From Azohydromonas australica DSM 1124 (lineage in GTDB: Bacteria > Pseudomonadota > Gammaproteobacteria > Burkholderiales > Burkholderiaceae_C), in assembly GCF_000430725.1 (NCBI RefSeq), contig NZ_KE387205.1, positions 323,972-387,971 of the forward strand: DNA of 64,000 nucleotides, read 5' to 3'. A model generated the notes under the pieces. It was not told the origin of the DNA. It worked only from the letters and a program-made list of their open reading frames with translations, and ran no database searches. The position numbers were made by a program, and so were the translations under genes. Shown piece by piece: positions 55,448-63,914 of this stretch (positions are counted from its first letter, which is position 1; each line of letters opens with the position of its first letter).

Positions 55448-56624
55448 CGACGACCTCAAGGCGCGGATGGTCCGCTGGCGCCATCACTTCCACCAGTTTC
55501 CCGAGACCGGCTTCAACGAGCACCGTACCGCGGACTACGTCGCCAGCGTGCTGCAGCTGCTGGGCCTGGAGGTCCACCGCGGCATCGGCGGCACCGGCCT
55601 GGTGGCCAGCCTGCGCGCGGGCGACGGCCCGGGCGTGATCGGGCTGCGCGCGGACATGGACGCCCTGGCGATGGCCGAGACGGCGCCCGACCGGCCCCAC
55701 GCCTCCCGCCATGCCGGCTGCATGCACGGTTGCGGCCACGACGGGCACATGGCGATGGTGCTGGGCGCGGCGCAGCTGCTGGCGCAGCGACCGGACTTCG
55801 ACGGCACGGTGCGCTTCATCTTCCAGCCTGCGGAGGAGCACGGGCGCGGCGCGGGCGCCATGATTGCGGACGGGCTGTTCGAGCGCTTCCCGGTGGACGA
55901 GATCTACGGGGCGCACAACATCCCCGGCCTGGCCGAGGGCCACGTCGCCACACGCGTGGGCGGCATCATGGCCAGCGAGGACAACTTCGTGATCCGCATC
56001 CAGGGCCGCGGCGGCCATGCCGCCCGGCCGCACATGGCCGTCGATCCGCTGGTCGTCGCGGCGGAGATCATCCTGGCGCTGCAGACGATCGTGGCGCGCT
56101 CGGTGGACCTGGGCGAACCGGCCGTCGTCTCCTGCACCGAGATCTTCAGCGACGGCATCCGCAACGCCCTGCCGTCGAACGTCACGATCAAGGGCGACAC
56201 GCGCAGCTATTCGCCACAGGTGCAGGCCCTGCTGGAGCGCCGGATGCGCGAGCTGTGCCAGGGCATCTGCAGCGCCCACGGCGCGCAGTGCGAGGTGGAG
56301 TACACGCACGAGTTCGCGCCCACGGTGAACTGGCCCCAGTGCGTGGAGCTCGCCACCGCCGCGGCGGCGGCCGTGGTGGGCGCGGACCAGGTCGATGGCG
56401 ACGTGCGGCCGATGATGATTTCCGAGGACTTCGGCGCCTTCCTGAAGGTCGTGCCCGGCGCCTTCGTCTTCATCGGCAACGGCGCCGTGGGCAGCGCCGG
56501 CGGCGTGCCGCTGCACAACGGCGCCTACGACTTCAACGACGGCATCCTGCCCATCGGCGCGCGGTATTTCGCCGAGCTGGTCCGGCGGCGGCTGCCCGCG
56601 CGGACGGCTGGCGCGGGCACCTGA
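55437..56624 (+). CDS. M20-family amidohydrolase / carboxypeptidase
   Basis: 395 residues. Metal ligands are in MHGCGHDGHMAM (Cys/His) and the catalytic Glu pair in QPAEEHGRGA; the dimerisation domain begins near GRGGHAARPH. It resembles N-acyl-amino-acid and hippurate hydrolases. The start lies inside the ammonia-lyase gene (11-base overlap), so the two are translated together. It may release an amino acid from an amide for deamination by the upstream enzyme; the substrate is not known. Confidence 0.88.
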   Translation: MLVDDDLKARMVRWRHHFHQFPETGFNEHRTADYVASVLQLLGLEVHRGIGGTGLVASLRAGDGPGVIGLRADMDALAMAETAPDRPHASRHAGCMHGCGHDGHMAMVLGAAQLLAQRPDFDGTVRFIFQPAEEHGRGAGAMIADGLFERFPVDEIYGAHNIPGLAEGHVATRVGGIMASEDNFVIRIQGRGGHAARPHMAVDPLVVAAEIILALQTIVARSVDLGEPAVVSCTEIFSDGIRNALPSNVTIKGDTRSYSPQVQALLERRMRELCQGICSAHGAQCEVEYTHEFAPTVNWPQCVELATAAAAAVVGADQVDGDVRPMMISEDFGAFLKVVPGAFVFIGNGAVGSAGGVPLHNGAYDFNDGILPIGARYFAELVRRRLPARTAGAGT

Positions 56625-56644
56625 GCTGCGCGCGGGGCGCCCGC

Positions 56645-57547
56645 TCAGTGGGCGCGGCCCTGCCGCGCGCTCACCAGTTCGATGAAGCGGCGCGCCGCCG
56701 GCCCCGGCGGCTTGTCCTTGGCCCAGACCACGTCCACCCAGAGCTTCAGGACGTTGGTGAAGTTCTGCGCCGGAATCTCGACCAGCTGGCCCGCCGCCAG
56801 CGCAGCGCGCACGAAGCCCTGCGGCAGCCAGGCCCACCCCAGCCCCGCCATCACCATCTGCAGCGCCGCGACGGGGTTGTCGGTGCGCCACTGGTGGCGC
56901 GAGATGGCGATGCGCTGGTCCACGTCCCCGCAGTGCCGCCCGGCCACGATGATCTGGCGCTCCGACAGCAGCTGCTCGTCGCGAACGGCCGGGCTGCCCT
57001 CCCGCGCCAGCAGCGGGTGCGCCGGCGAGACCACCGCAATCAGCGTTTCCTGCGCCACCTCCTGGAACTCCTCGCGCGCGTCCACGCCCAGGCGCTCGAA
57101 CACCAGCGCGAGCTGCGCGCGCCCGTCCTGCACCATGCCCAGGGCATCGGCCTGCGGCGCCGCGAGCACCTCGACTTCCAGCAGCGGGACCTCGGTGGAC
57201 AGCGTCGCGAGCGCCTCGCTCCACGGCGCCGCGGCCAGCAGCTCGGGCACCACGACCAGCGTCAGCCGCGCCTCCAGTCCCTGGCTCAGGGACAGGGCGT
57301 GCCTGTCCAGCTTGCGCAGCTGCTCCATCAGCAGCCGCGCCTGCGGCAGGAGCGCCAGCGCATGCGGCGTCGGCCTGGGCTCGCGCCCGCCGCGGTCGAA
57401 CAACTGCAAGCCCAGCTCCGCCTCCAGGTGGCCGATGGTCATGCTCACGGCGGAAGGCACCCGGCCCAGCTGCCGCGCGGCGGCGGAGAAGGACCCGTGC
57501 TCCATCGCCGCCAGGAACACCGTCAGGTTGTCGAAGTTGAAAGCCAT
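56645..57547 (-). CDS. LysR-family transcriptional regulator
   Basis: 300 residues with the canonical winged helix FDNLTVFLAAMEHGSFSAAARQLGRVPSAVSMTIGHLEAELGLQLFDRGGREPRPT and an inducer-binding domain. It is divergent from the SugE/Gdx gene (start 90 bases away) and convergent with the M20 gene. It may regulate the exporter, though no link is proven. Confidence 0.88.
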   Translation of the reverse strand: MAFNFDNLTVFLAAMEHGSFSAAARQLGRVPSAVSMTIGHLEAELGLQLFDRGGREPRPTPHALALLPQARLLMEQLRKLDRHALSLSQGLEARLTLVVVPELLAAAPWSEALATLSTEVPLLEVEVLAAPQADALGMVQDGRAQLALVFERLGVDAREEFQEVAQETLIAVVSPAHPLLAREGSPAVRDEQLLSERQIIVAGRHCGDVDQRIAISRHQWRTDNPVAALQMVMAGLGWAWLPQGFVRAALAAGQLVEIPAQNFTNVLKLWVDVVWAKDKPPGPAARRFIELVSARQGRAH

Positions 57548-57637
57548 CTGTCAGCAGGGCTGAAAGCACCTGACTTCTTATATCAGCTCGCCAGAAATAA
57601 GCTGCCGCGGTTCCTGGATTTCGATGGAGAACGCGAC

Positions 57638-57958
57638 GTGGCTTGGTGGTTGATCGTGGTGGCAGGACTGTTCGAGGTGGGCTGGGCCATCGGCCTGAAG
57701 TACACGGAGGGCTTCACGCGCCTGTGGCCGACGCTGGGGACGGTCGGCTCGATGGTGGTGAGCGTCGTGCTGCTGGGCTTGGCGATGAAGCAGCTGCCGA
57801 TCGGGACGGCCTATGCGGTCTGGACCGGCATCGGGGCGGTAGGCACCGCCGTGCTGGGCATCGTGCTGTTCGGCGAGTCGGCCGCCATCGGGCGGCTGGT
57901 GTGCCTGACGCTGATCTCCGCGGGCATCGTCGGCCTGAAGTTCGTGACGCCGCATTGA
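57638..57958 (+). CDS. sugE: SugE/Gdx-type small multidrug resistance exporter
   Basis: 106 residues from a GTG at 57638 with GGAGA upstream. Four membrane helices; WWLIVVAGLFEVGWAIGLKYTEGFTRLWPT carries the essential Glu13-type residue of SMR pumps (here in GLFEVGWA), and YAVWTGIGAVGTA and FGESAAIGRL are the Gdx hallmarks. It very likely exports guanidinium ions in exchange for protons. I examined the 90-base leader for a guanidine riboswitch (ykkC or mini-ykkC) and saw none. An upstream LysR gene may control it. Confidence 0.92.
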   Translation: MAWWLIVVAGLFEVGWAIGLKYTEGFTRLWPTLGTVGSMVVSVVLLGLAMKQLPIGTAYAVWTGIGAVGTAVLGIVLFGESAAIGRLVCLTLISAGIVGLKFVTPH

Positions 57959-58270
57959 ATCGATACGGCTTCAGGTGCGAGGCAGAAGTGAAGGCTCACG
58001 ACCTGTTTTGAAACTATCGTCAGTTGCGCAAGCAACGTTATCGCAATGTCTTGTCAACCCGGAGTCTGGCCTTGCACGTCGTGCATGGCGATCTTTGCAC
58101 AGCAGTAGAGAGTCGTCGGGCTGGAGCCTGCCGTGACCACGTGCTTGCGTTCAAACGCCCGGCTTACCGGGTACGCAGCTTGCACATGTCGCTCCATCCC
58201 GCCGTTTTCCCAGCGAGGGTCTTGCCCGGGAACGCAGACAGCGGGACATCAAACGGAACAGGAGATTCTC
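57959..58270. other. Intergenic region before the glycine-zipper gene, nothing recognised
   Basis: 312 bases, with lower G+C near 57980-58080. It ends in AACAGGAGATTCTC, a normal ribosome binding site for the next gene. No gene, repeat or convincing terminator is seen, although the promoter of the next gene must lie here. Confidence 0.4.
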
Positions 58271-58783
58271 ATGAGCATTCAGAACCCGGCTGACAAGAAC
58301 GCATCCCACCCGGTGGCCACGGGAACCGGGGCAGTGGTGGGTGGCGCAGCGGGCGGCATCGCCGGTGCCGCTGCCGCGGGTGCCGCGGTTGGCGGCATGA
58401 CGGGCCCGGTCGGTGCGGCAGTGGGTGCCGTTGCGGGCGCAGTGGTCGGTGCGTTGGCTGGCAAAGGCATTGCGAAGGCCGCAGACCCGGCTGTCGAAGA
58501 CCAGTACTGGCGCGAGAACTATTCGAGCCGCCCGTATGTGAGCGGCGGCACTTACGACGACTACGGACCCGCCTACCGCTATGGTGTCGATGCCTACACG
58601 CGCTACCCCAACCGCTCGTTCGACGATATCGAGTCCGATCTGAGCCGGGACTGGAATACCCAGCGCGGCAGTTCCAGCCTTGAGTGGGAACGCGCCAAGC
58701 ATGCCTCGCGCGACGCCTGGCACCGCGTGAGCAATGCGGCTGAGCGCGCCATACCGGGCGACTCGGACCGCGACGGCAGGTAA
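58271..58783 (+). CDS. Glycine-zipper protein of unknown function
   Basis: 170 residues. Residues 17-70 are an Ala/Gly-rich zipper (VVGGAAGGIAGAAAAGAAVGGMTGPVGAAVGAVAGAVVGALAG), which could pack in membranes. The rest is a soluble, Tyr/Arg-rich tail (NYSSRPYVSGGTYDDYGPAYRYG). AGGAG precedes the ATG. Similar proteins occur widely in Burkholderiales, often stress-related; the function is unknown. It is 53 bases upstream of the VOC gene and may be co-transcribed. Confidence 0.7.
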   Translation: MSIQNPADKNASHPVATGTGAVVGGAAGGIAGAAAAGAAVGGMTGPVGAAVGAVAGAVVGALAGKGIAKAADPAVEDQYWRENYSSRPYVSGGTYDDYGPAYRYGVDAYTRYPNRSFDDIESDLSRDWNTQRGSSSLEWERAKHASRDAWHRVSNAAERAIPGDSDRDGR

Positions 58784-58835
58784 AAGGTCAGGGAAAGGCG
58801 CGGGCTGCCGTGCCTTTCATCCATCGGAGAGCCCC

Positions 58836-59315
58836 ATGACCAGCAAGAACACGATCTGCCTCTGGTACGACGGCACTGCCCTGGAGGCCGCGCAGTTCTA
58901 TGCCCGGACCTTTCCGGACAGCACGGTGGGCGCCGTTCATCGCGCACCCAGTGACTTTCCCGCCGGCAAGGAGGGCGATGTCCTGGTGGTCGAGTTCACC
59001 GTGATGGGCATTCCCTGCATCGGCCTGAACGGCGGCCCGGCGCTCAGGCACAACGAGGCCTTCTCGTTCCAGGTGGCGACCGACGACCAGGCCGAGACCG
59101 ACCGCCTGTGGAACGCCATCGTCGGCAACGGCGGCCAGGAGAGCGAGTGCGGCTGGTGCAAGGACCAGTGGGGCGTGTCGTGGCAGATCACGCCGCGCGT
59201 GCTCACCGACGCCATGGCCGACCCCGACCGCGCCGCGGCCAAGCGCGCCTTCGACGCGATGATGCAGATGAAGAAGATCGACGTCGCCGCCATCGAGGCC
59301 GCCCGGCGCGGCTGA
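58836..59315 (+). CDS. VOC-family protein, PhnB / 3-demethylubiquinone methyltransferase-like
   Basis: 159 residues of the PhnB-type VOC fold: NTICLWYDGTALEAAQFYARTFPDSTV, VVEFTVMGIPCIGLNGGP, AFSFQVATDDQAETDRLWNAIVGNGGQESECGWCKDQWGVSWQITPRVL. These are often misnamed 3-demethylubiquinone 3-methyltransferases; the real activity is unknown and a bound metal or substrate is likely. CGGAGA precedes the ATG. Confidence 0.85.
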   Translation: MTSKNTICLWYDGTALEAAQFYARTFPDSTVGAVHRAPSDFPAGKEGDVLVVEFTVMGIPCIGLNGGPALRHNEAFSFQVATDDQAETDRLWNAIVGNGGQESECGWCKDQWGVSWQITPRVLTDAMADPDRAAAKRAFDAMMQMKKIDVAAIEAARRG

Positions 59316-59390
59316 GCCGCGCCGGCACGTGCCATCTCAGCCGGCACGCTGCGGTTGCATTCCAGTCAGCGCTTGCCAGTGAAGCAATGC

Positions 59391-59472
59391 CGTCATGCCC
59401 GCGCAGGCGGGCATTCACGCTGACCGGGATGCCGCCCGGAACTCGTGGACACCCGCCTTCGCGGGTGTGACG
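59391..59472. repeat. REP-like palindrome doublet (MITE-like)
   Basis: An 82-base element has outer arms CGTCATGCCCGC and GCGGGTGTGACG, which pair. Inside, two hairpins each stand alone: ATGCCCGC-GCAG-GCGGGCAT (59395-59414) and ACACCCGC-CTTC-GCGGGTGT (59449-59468). It lies between the convergent VOC and FAH genes and may also end transcription from both sides. A single related element is at 60779. Confidence 0.75.
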
Positions 59473-59503
59473 GAATTCTTTAGGCCGACATCAAGAACTG
59501 GTT

Positions 59504-60703
59504 TCAGAGCCCCTCGCGCAGCAGTCCCCGCGCCGCCAGGTTGCCGATGAAGGCCCGCAGCCCGAAGCGCCAGGGCGGCGCCGTCTCGCTGTGCGTGACG
59601 CGGTTGAGCAGGGCGCCCAGCCGCTCGCTGCGGATGCTCACCAGGTCGCCGAGCTTGTGGGTGAAGCCGCCGCCGGGCTGGTCGCGGTCCTCGATGGGCG
59701 CGAAGAGGGTGCCCAGGAACAGCATGAAGCCGTCCGGGTACTGGTGCGCCGCCAGCGTCTGCGCCACCAGGTCCGTCGGGTCGCGGCTGATGCTGCTCAT
59801 GGTGTTGATGCCACGCAGCTCGAAGCCGTCCTCGCCCGTGACGCGCAGGTGCACCGTCTCGCGGCGCACGTCGTCGAGGGTGAAGCTGGCGTCGAAGAGC
59901 CGGATGAAGGGGCCGATGGCGCAGGAGGCGTTGTTGTCCTTGGCCTTGCCCAGCAGCAGCGCGCTGCGGCCCTCGATGTCGCGCAGGTTGACGTCGTTGC
60001 CCAGCGTCGCGCCCACGATCTCGCCGCGGCTGTTGACGGCCAGCACCACCTCGGGCTCCGGGTTGTTCCAGGACGAGTCGGCGCGGATGCCGATGTCCTC
60101 GCCGCTGCCCACCGAGGACAGCACCGGCGCCTTGGTGAACACCTCCGCGTCCGGGCCGATGCCCACTTCCAGGTACTGCGACCACAGCCCGCGCTGCTGC
60201 AGCAGCGCCTTGAGCGCCATGGCCTGCGGCGAGCCGGGCTTGATCTCCGCCAGGTTGCTGCCGACCAGCTCCAGCACCTGTGCCCGCAGCGCCTGGGCGC
60301 GCGAGGCGTCGCCGCGGGCCTGCTCCTCGATCACGCGTTCGACCAGGCTGGTGGCGAAGGTCACGCCCGCGGCCTTGACGACCTGCAGGTCGCAGGGCGC
60401 CAGCAGCCAGGGCCGCGCCTCATCGCGGGCGCCGGGCAGGCTGTTGGCCAGCAGCGCCTGCACGTCGCACAGGCGCCGGCCGGCGGTCTCGCGCACGGCC
60501 TGCGCCGGGTCCTGCGACTCCAGCAGCGTGCTCACGGTGGGAAAGGCCTCGCTCAGGTCGAACACGCCTTCGTCGCGCAGCGCCACCACGGCGGGGCCGG
60601 CCACGGGCCCGGGTACCCAGGCGCGGCCGACCAGCGTGCCGGCGAGGGCGTCCGTGGGGAGGAGGGCGTCGGGGGCGAGGAGAGATTGAGTGGTGGTGGT
60701 CAT
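59504..60703 (-). CDS. Fumarylacetoacetate hydrolase-family protein (sugar-acid catabolism)
   Basis: 399 residues with an FAH fold in the C-terminal two thirds (FTKAPVLSSVGSGEDIGIRADSSWNNPEPEVVLAVNSRGEIVGATLGNDVNLRDIEG). The metal-binding acidic residues of the family appear in PEPEV. Enzymes of this fold dehydrate or hydrolyse 2-keto-3-deoxy sugar acids. The neighbouring dehydratase and TRAP binding protein support such a role. The exact reaction is not fixed by sequence alone. Confidence 0.75.
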   Translation of the reverse strand: MTTTTQSLLAPDALLPTDALAGTLVGRAWVPGPVAGPAVVALRDEGVFDLSEAFPTVSTLLESQDPAQAVRETAGRRLCDVQALLANSLPGARDEARPWLLAPCDLQVVKAAGVTFATSLVERVIEEQARGDASRAQALRAQVLELVGSNLAEIKPGSPQAMALKALLQQRGLWSQYLEVGIGPDAEVFTKAPVLSSVGSGEDIGIRADSSWNNPEPEVVLAVNSRGEIVGATLGNDVNLRDIEGRSALLLGKAKDNNASCAIGPFIRLFDASFTLDDVRRETVHLRVTGEDGFELRGINTMSSISRDPTDLVAQTLAAHQYPDGFMLFLGTLFAPIEDRDQPGGGFTHKLGDLVSIRSERLGALLNRVTHSETAPPWRFGLRAFIGNLAARGLLREGL

Positions 60704-60778
60704 GTCGGGATCCTTTCAATTCGTGAGGTTGGTAGCGTTCGCGGCGTCCCGAAGGCTGAGGCGCCACGCACCCCACCT

Positions 60779-60806
60779 CGTCATCCCCGCGCAGGCGGGA
60801 ATGACG
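60779..60806. repeat. Single REP-like palindrome
   Basis: CGTCATCCCCGC-GCAG-GCGGGAATGACG, a 12-bp stem with one mismatch, shares core and loop with the element at 59391. It lies between the FAH and dehydratase genes and may act as an mRNA stabiliser or partial terminator. Confidence 0.75.
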
Positions 60807-60918
60807 AAGCAGCAGGCGTGGTGTGTCGGCTCGCGGCTACCGGCTGATGCAGGGCAGCTACCGGCTCAAGGCAGCTGGTTGAAGATGACCAGCCGGGGCT
60901 ACCGCCTGGAGGCCGCCC

Positions 60919-62700
60919 TCAGTGGTTGTGCCGCGGCGTCTTCTGCGCGATGCGCCGGTACTTGAGCGCGAACTCCAGCGTCGCGCCCTCGGCGAGCTGG
61001 CCGGTCTTCTGCCGGTACAGCTCCTCCCACGGCGAATGGCTCTCGGGCACCGGCGGTTTCGGCAGCTCGCGCTTGCGGCGCTCGATCTCCTCCGGCGCCA
61101 CCTGCGCGTTGCAGGTGCCGGCGTTGAGGTCGATGCAGATCATGTCGCCCGTGCGCAGCCACGCCAGCCCGCCGCCCACGGCGCTCTCGGGCGAGCAGTT
61201 CAGGATCGAGGGGCTGTCGGCGGTGCCGCTCTGGCGGCCGTCGCCCAGCGTGGGCAGCGTCTCGATGCCGCGGCGGATCAGCGCGTCCGGCGGCTGCATG
61301 TTCACCACCTCCGCCGAGCCCGGCCAGCCGATCGGACCGGCGCCGCGCATCACCAGGATGCAGCCCTCGTCGATGTCCAGGCTCGGGTCGTTGATGCGCG
61401 CGTGGTAGTCGTCCGAGCCCTCGAACACGATCGCCCGCGCCTCGAACACGCCCTCCAGCCCCGGCCGGCTCAGGTAGCGGCTGCGGAAGCGCTCCGAGAT
61501 CACCGAGGTCTTCATGATCCCGAAGTCGAACAGGTTGCCGCTGAGCACCAGGAAGCCGGCCGCCTCCAGCAGCGGGTCGGCGAACGGGCGGATCACCTCG
61601 CGGTCCGTGGCCTCGCGACCCTCCAGGTTCTGCGCGATGCTGCGCCCGGTCACGGTCAGGCAGTCGCCGTGCAGCTTGCCGGCCTGCTGCAGTTCCCACA
61701 TCACCGCCGGCACGCCGCCGGCGCGGTAGAAGCGCTCGCCCAGGTACTTGCCGGCGGGCTGCATGTTCACCAGCAGCGGCAGGTCGTAGGCGTGCTCGGT
61801 CCAGTCGCTCGGCCGCAGCTCCACGTCCGCGTGGCGCGCCATCGCCATGAGGTGCACCTGCGCGTTGCTGGAGCCGCCGCAGCAGCTGACCACCGACAGC
61901 GCGTTGAGGAAGCTCTCGCGCGTGAGCAGGCGCGAGGGCCGCAGGTCCTCGTAGGCCATCTCCACGATGCGCCGGCCGGTGTCGTAGGCCATCTGGCCGC
62001 GCTGGCGGTAGGGCGCCGGAATGGCGGCGCAGCCCGGCAGCGACAGTCCCAGCGCCTCGGCCACCGCGTTCATCGTGGAGGCGGTGCCCATGGTGTTGCA
62101 GTGCCCCGCCGAGGGCGCGCTGTCGCAGGCGCGCTGCAGGAACTCCTCCTCGTCGATCTCCCCGGCCGCCAGCTTGCGGCGGCTGCGCCAGATCACGGTG
62201 CCCGAACCCACCAGCTCGCCCTCGTGCCAGCCGTCGAGCATGGGACCGCCGGAGAGCACGATGGCCGGGATGTCCACCGTGCTGGCGGCCATGATCCCGG
62301 CCGGCGTGGTCTTGTCGCAGCCGGTAGTGAGCACCACAGCGTCGATGGGGTAGCCGTACAGGATCTCCACCAGCCCCAGGTAGGCCAGGTTGCGGTCCAG
62401 CGCGGCGGTGGGGCGGCGGCAGTTCTCGAAGATCGGGTGCACCGGAAATTCCATCGGGATGCCGCCGGCGTCGCGGATGCCGTCGCGCACGCGCTTGGCC
62501 AGCTCCAGGTGGATGCGGTTACAGGGCGAGAGGTCGCTGCCCGTCTGCGCGATGCCGATGATCGGCTTGCCGCAGCGCAGCTCGTCCGGCGTGATGCCGT
62601 AGTTCATGAAGCGCTCCAGGTAGAGCGCGGTCATGTCCGAGCGGTGCGGGTCGGCGAACCACTCGCGCGACCGGAAGGGGCGCTGGGGTTTCTTGTCCAT
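60919..62700 (-). CDS. IlvD/EDD-family dehydratase of sugar acids
   Basis: 593 residues. The [2Fe-2S]-cluster cysteines of this family are in SPCNRIHLE, TTGCDKTTPA and GHCNTMGTAS, typical of the pentonate/hexonate branch (arabonate, xylonate or galactonate dehydratases) rather than IlvD itself. It removes water from an aldonic acid to give a 2-keto-3-deoxy acid, which the FAH-family enzyme may process. The TRAP binding-protein gene 51 bases upstream likely supplies the substrate. A GGAAG lies upstream of the ATG. Confidence 0.9.
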   Translation of the reverse strand: MDKKPQRPFRSREWFADPHRSDMTALYLERFMNYGITPDELRCGKPIIGIAQTGSDLSPCNRIHLELAKRVRDGIRDAGGIPMEFPVHPIFENCRRPTAALDRNLAYLGLVEILYGYPIDAVVLTTGCDKTTPAGIMAASTVDIPAIVLSGGPMLDGWHEGELVGSGTVIWRSRRKLAAGEIDEEEFLQRACDSAPSAGHCNTMGTASTMNAVAEALGLSLPGCAAIPAPYRQRGQMAYDTGRRIVEMAYEDLRPSRLLTRESFLNALSVVSCCGGSSNAQVHLMAMARHADVELRPSDWTEHAYDLPLLVNMQPAGKYLGERFYRAGGVPAVMWELQQAGKLHGDCLTVTGRSIAQNLEGREATDREVIRPFADPLLEAAGFLVLSGNLFDFGIMKTSVISERFRSRYLSRPGLEGVFEARAIVFEGSDDYHARINDPSLDIDEGCILVMRGAGPIGWPGSAEVVNMQPPDALIRRGIETLPTLGDGRQSGTADSPSILNCSPESAVGGGLAWLRTGDMICIDLNAGTCNAQVAPEEIERRKRELPKPPVPESHSPWEELYRQKTGQLAEGATLEFALKYRRIAQKTPRHNH

Positions 62701-62751
62701 GGGGTGCTTCCGTGCGTGTAGGGGCGCGGGCGCGGTGCCCGCGCCGGGGGC

Positions 62752-63756
62752 TTACTTCTTGCGCGCCTTCTCCAGCTCGGACATCAGCTCGCGCGTGCTG
62801 TCCTCGCCGAATTCCTTGCTGAACTTGGCCACCACCGGCTGCAGCTTCTCGCGCAGCTTGGCCTGCTCGGCCGCGGGCAATTCCGTGACCTGCATGCCCG
62901 ACTTCTTCAGCTCGCCCAGCGCCTTGTCGCCGAAGGCGCGGATGGTCTGGCGCTCGTAGAGCGTGGCCTCGCGCGCGGCCTCCGTGACGAGCTTCTGCTC
63001 CTCGGCCGAGAGGGTGTCCCAGGTCTTCTTCGACATCAGCAGCACCCAGGCGCTGTAGATGTGGCGCGAGAGCACCAGGTGCTTCTGCACCTCGTAGAAC
63101 TTGCTGGCCAGGATGGTGGCGGTGGGGTTCTCCTGACCGTCCACCGCCTTCTGCTCCATGGCGGAATACAGCTCGGTGAAGGGCATGGGCGTGGCGTTGG
63201 CGCCCAGGGCGTTGAAGCTCTCGATGAACAGCGGGTTCTGGATCACGCGCAGCTTGAGCCCGGCCAGGTCCTCGGCCTTGGTGATGGGGCGGCGCGAGTT
63301 GGTCACGTGGCGGAAGCCGTTCTCCCAGAAGCCCAGGCCCACCAGCCCCTTCTCGGGCAGCTTGGCCAGCAGCTTCTGGCCGAAGGCGCTGTCCAGCACC
63401 GCGTCGGCCTCGTGCTCGTTGGCGAAGGTCAGCGGCAGGTTGAGCACGCCGAAGTCCTTCACCAGCGTCACCAGCGTGGAGCTGTCGGGCACCGTCATCT
63501 CCAGCGTGCCGCCGCGCAGCGCCGCGGTCATCGTCACGTCGTTGCCCAGCGTGCCGCTGGCGAAGAGCTTGGCGCCGAGCTTGCCGCCGCTCTTCTGCGC
63601 CAGCAGCTCGTTGAAGCGCTTGACCGCCAGCGCCTGCGGATGATCGTCGCTCAGGCCGATGCCGACCTTGAACACGCGCTCCTTGACCTGTGCGGCGGCC
63701 GGACCGGCCAGCGCCGCCAGGACTGCCGCGGCCAGGGCGAGGGATTTGAATTTCAT
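62752..63756 (-). CDS. TRAP transporter substrate-binding protein (DctP type)
   Basis: 334 residues from the ATG at 63756. A signal peptide (KSLALAAAVLAALAGPAAAQ) leads to a DctP fold: FKVGIGLSDDHPQALAVKRFNELL, DLAGLKLRVIQNPLFIESFNALGANATPMPFTELYSAMEQKAVDGQENP, with the conserved Arg (LRVIQNP) that holds a carboxylate. AGGAGAC precedes the ATG. It binds an organic acid, here most likely a sugar acid. The membrane subunits DctQ and DctM are not in the window; they may lie elsewhere or be encoded beyond the edge. Confidence 0.9.
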   Translation of the reverse strand: MKFKSLALAAAVLAALAGPAAAQVKERVFKVGIGLSDDHPQALAVKRFNELLAQKSGGKLGAKLFASGTLGNDVTMTAALRGGTLEMTVPDSSTLVTLVKDFGVLNLPLTFANEHEADAVLDSAFGQKLLAKLPEKGLVGLGFWENGFRHVTNSRRPITKAEDLAGLKLRVIQNPLFIESFNALGANATPMPFTELYSAMEQKAVDGQENPTATILASKFYEVQKHLVLSRHIYSAWVLLMSKKTWDTLSAEEQKLVTEAAREATLYERQTIRAFGDKALGELKKSGMQVTELPAAEQAKLREKLQPVVAKFSKEFGEDSTRELMSELEKARKK

Positions 63757-63914
63757 GCTTGTCTCCTGAGGCTTGTGCTTGGAACGGGGGTCTGCGCCCC
63801 GGCGCCGGCCGGTTCGCGCTTCCTGCCGCAAGGGCACAGGCTAGGCCAGTCCTGAAAATGGGTCCAATCACCGTTTCGTTAAAATCCATTCCAGGAAGTT
63901 ATTGATGGATCAGC

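Noticed and set aside
57548..57637. Guanidine riboswitch (ykkC or mini-ykkC) before the SugE/Gdx gene
   Set aside because: The 90-base leader lacks the paired ACGR-loop hairpins and is too short for ykkC-I.
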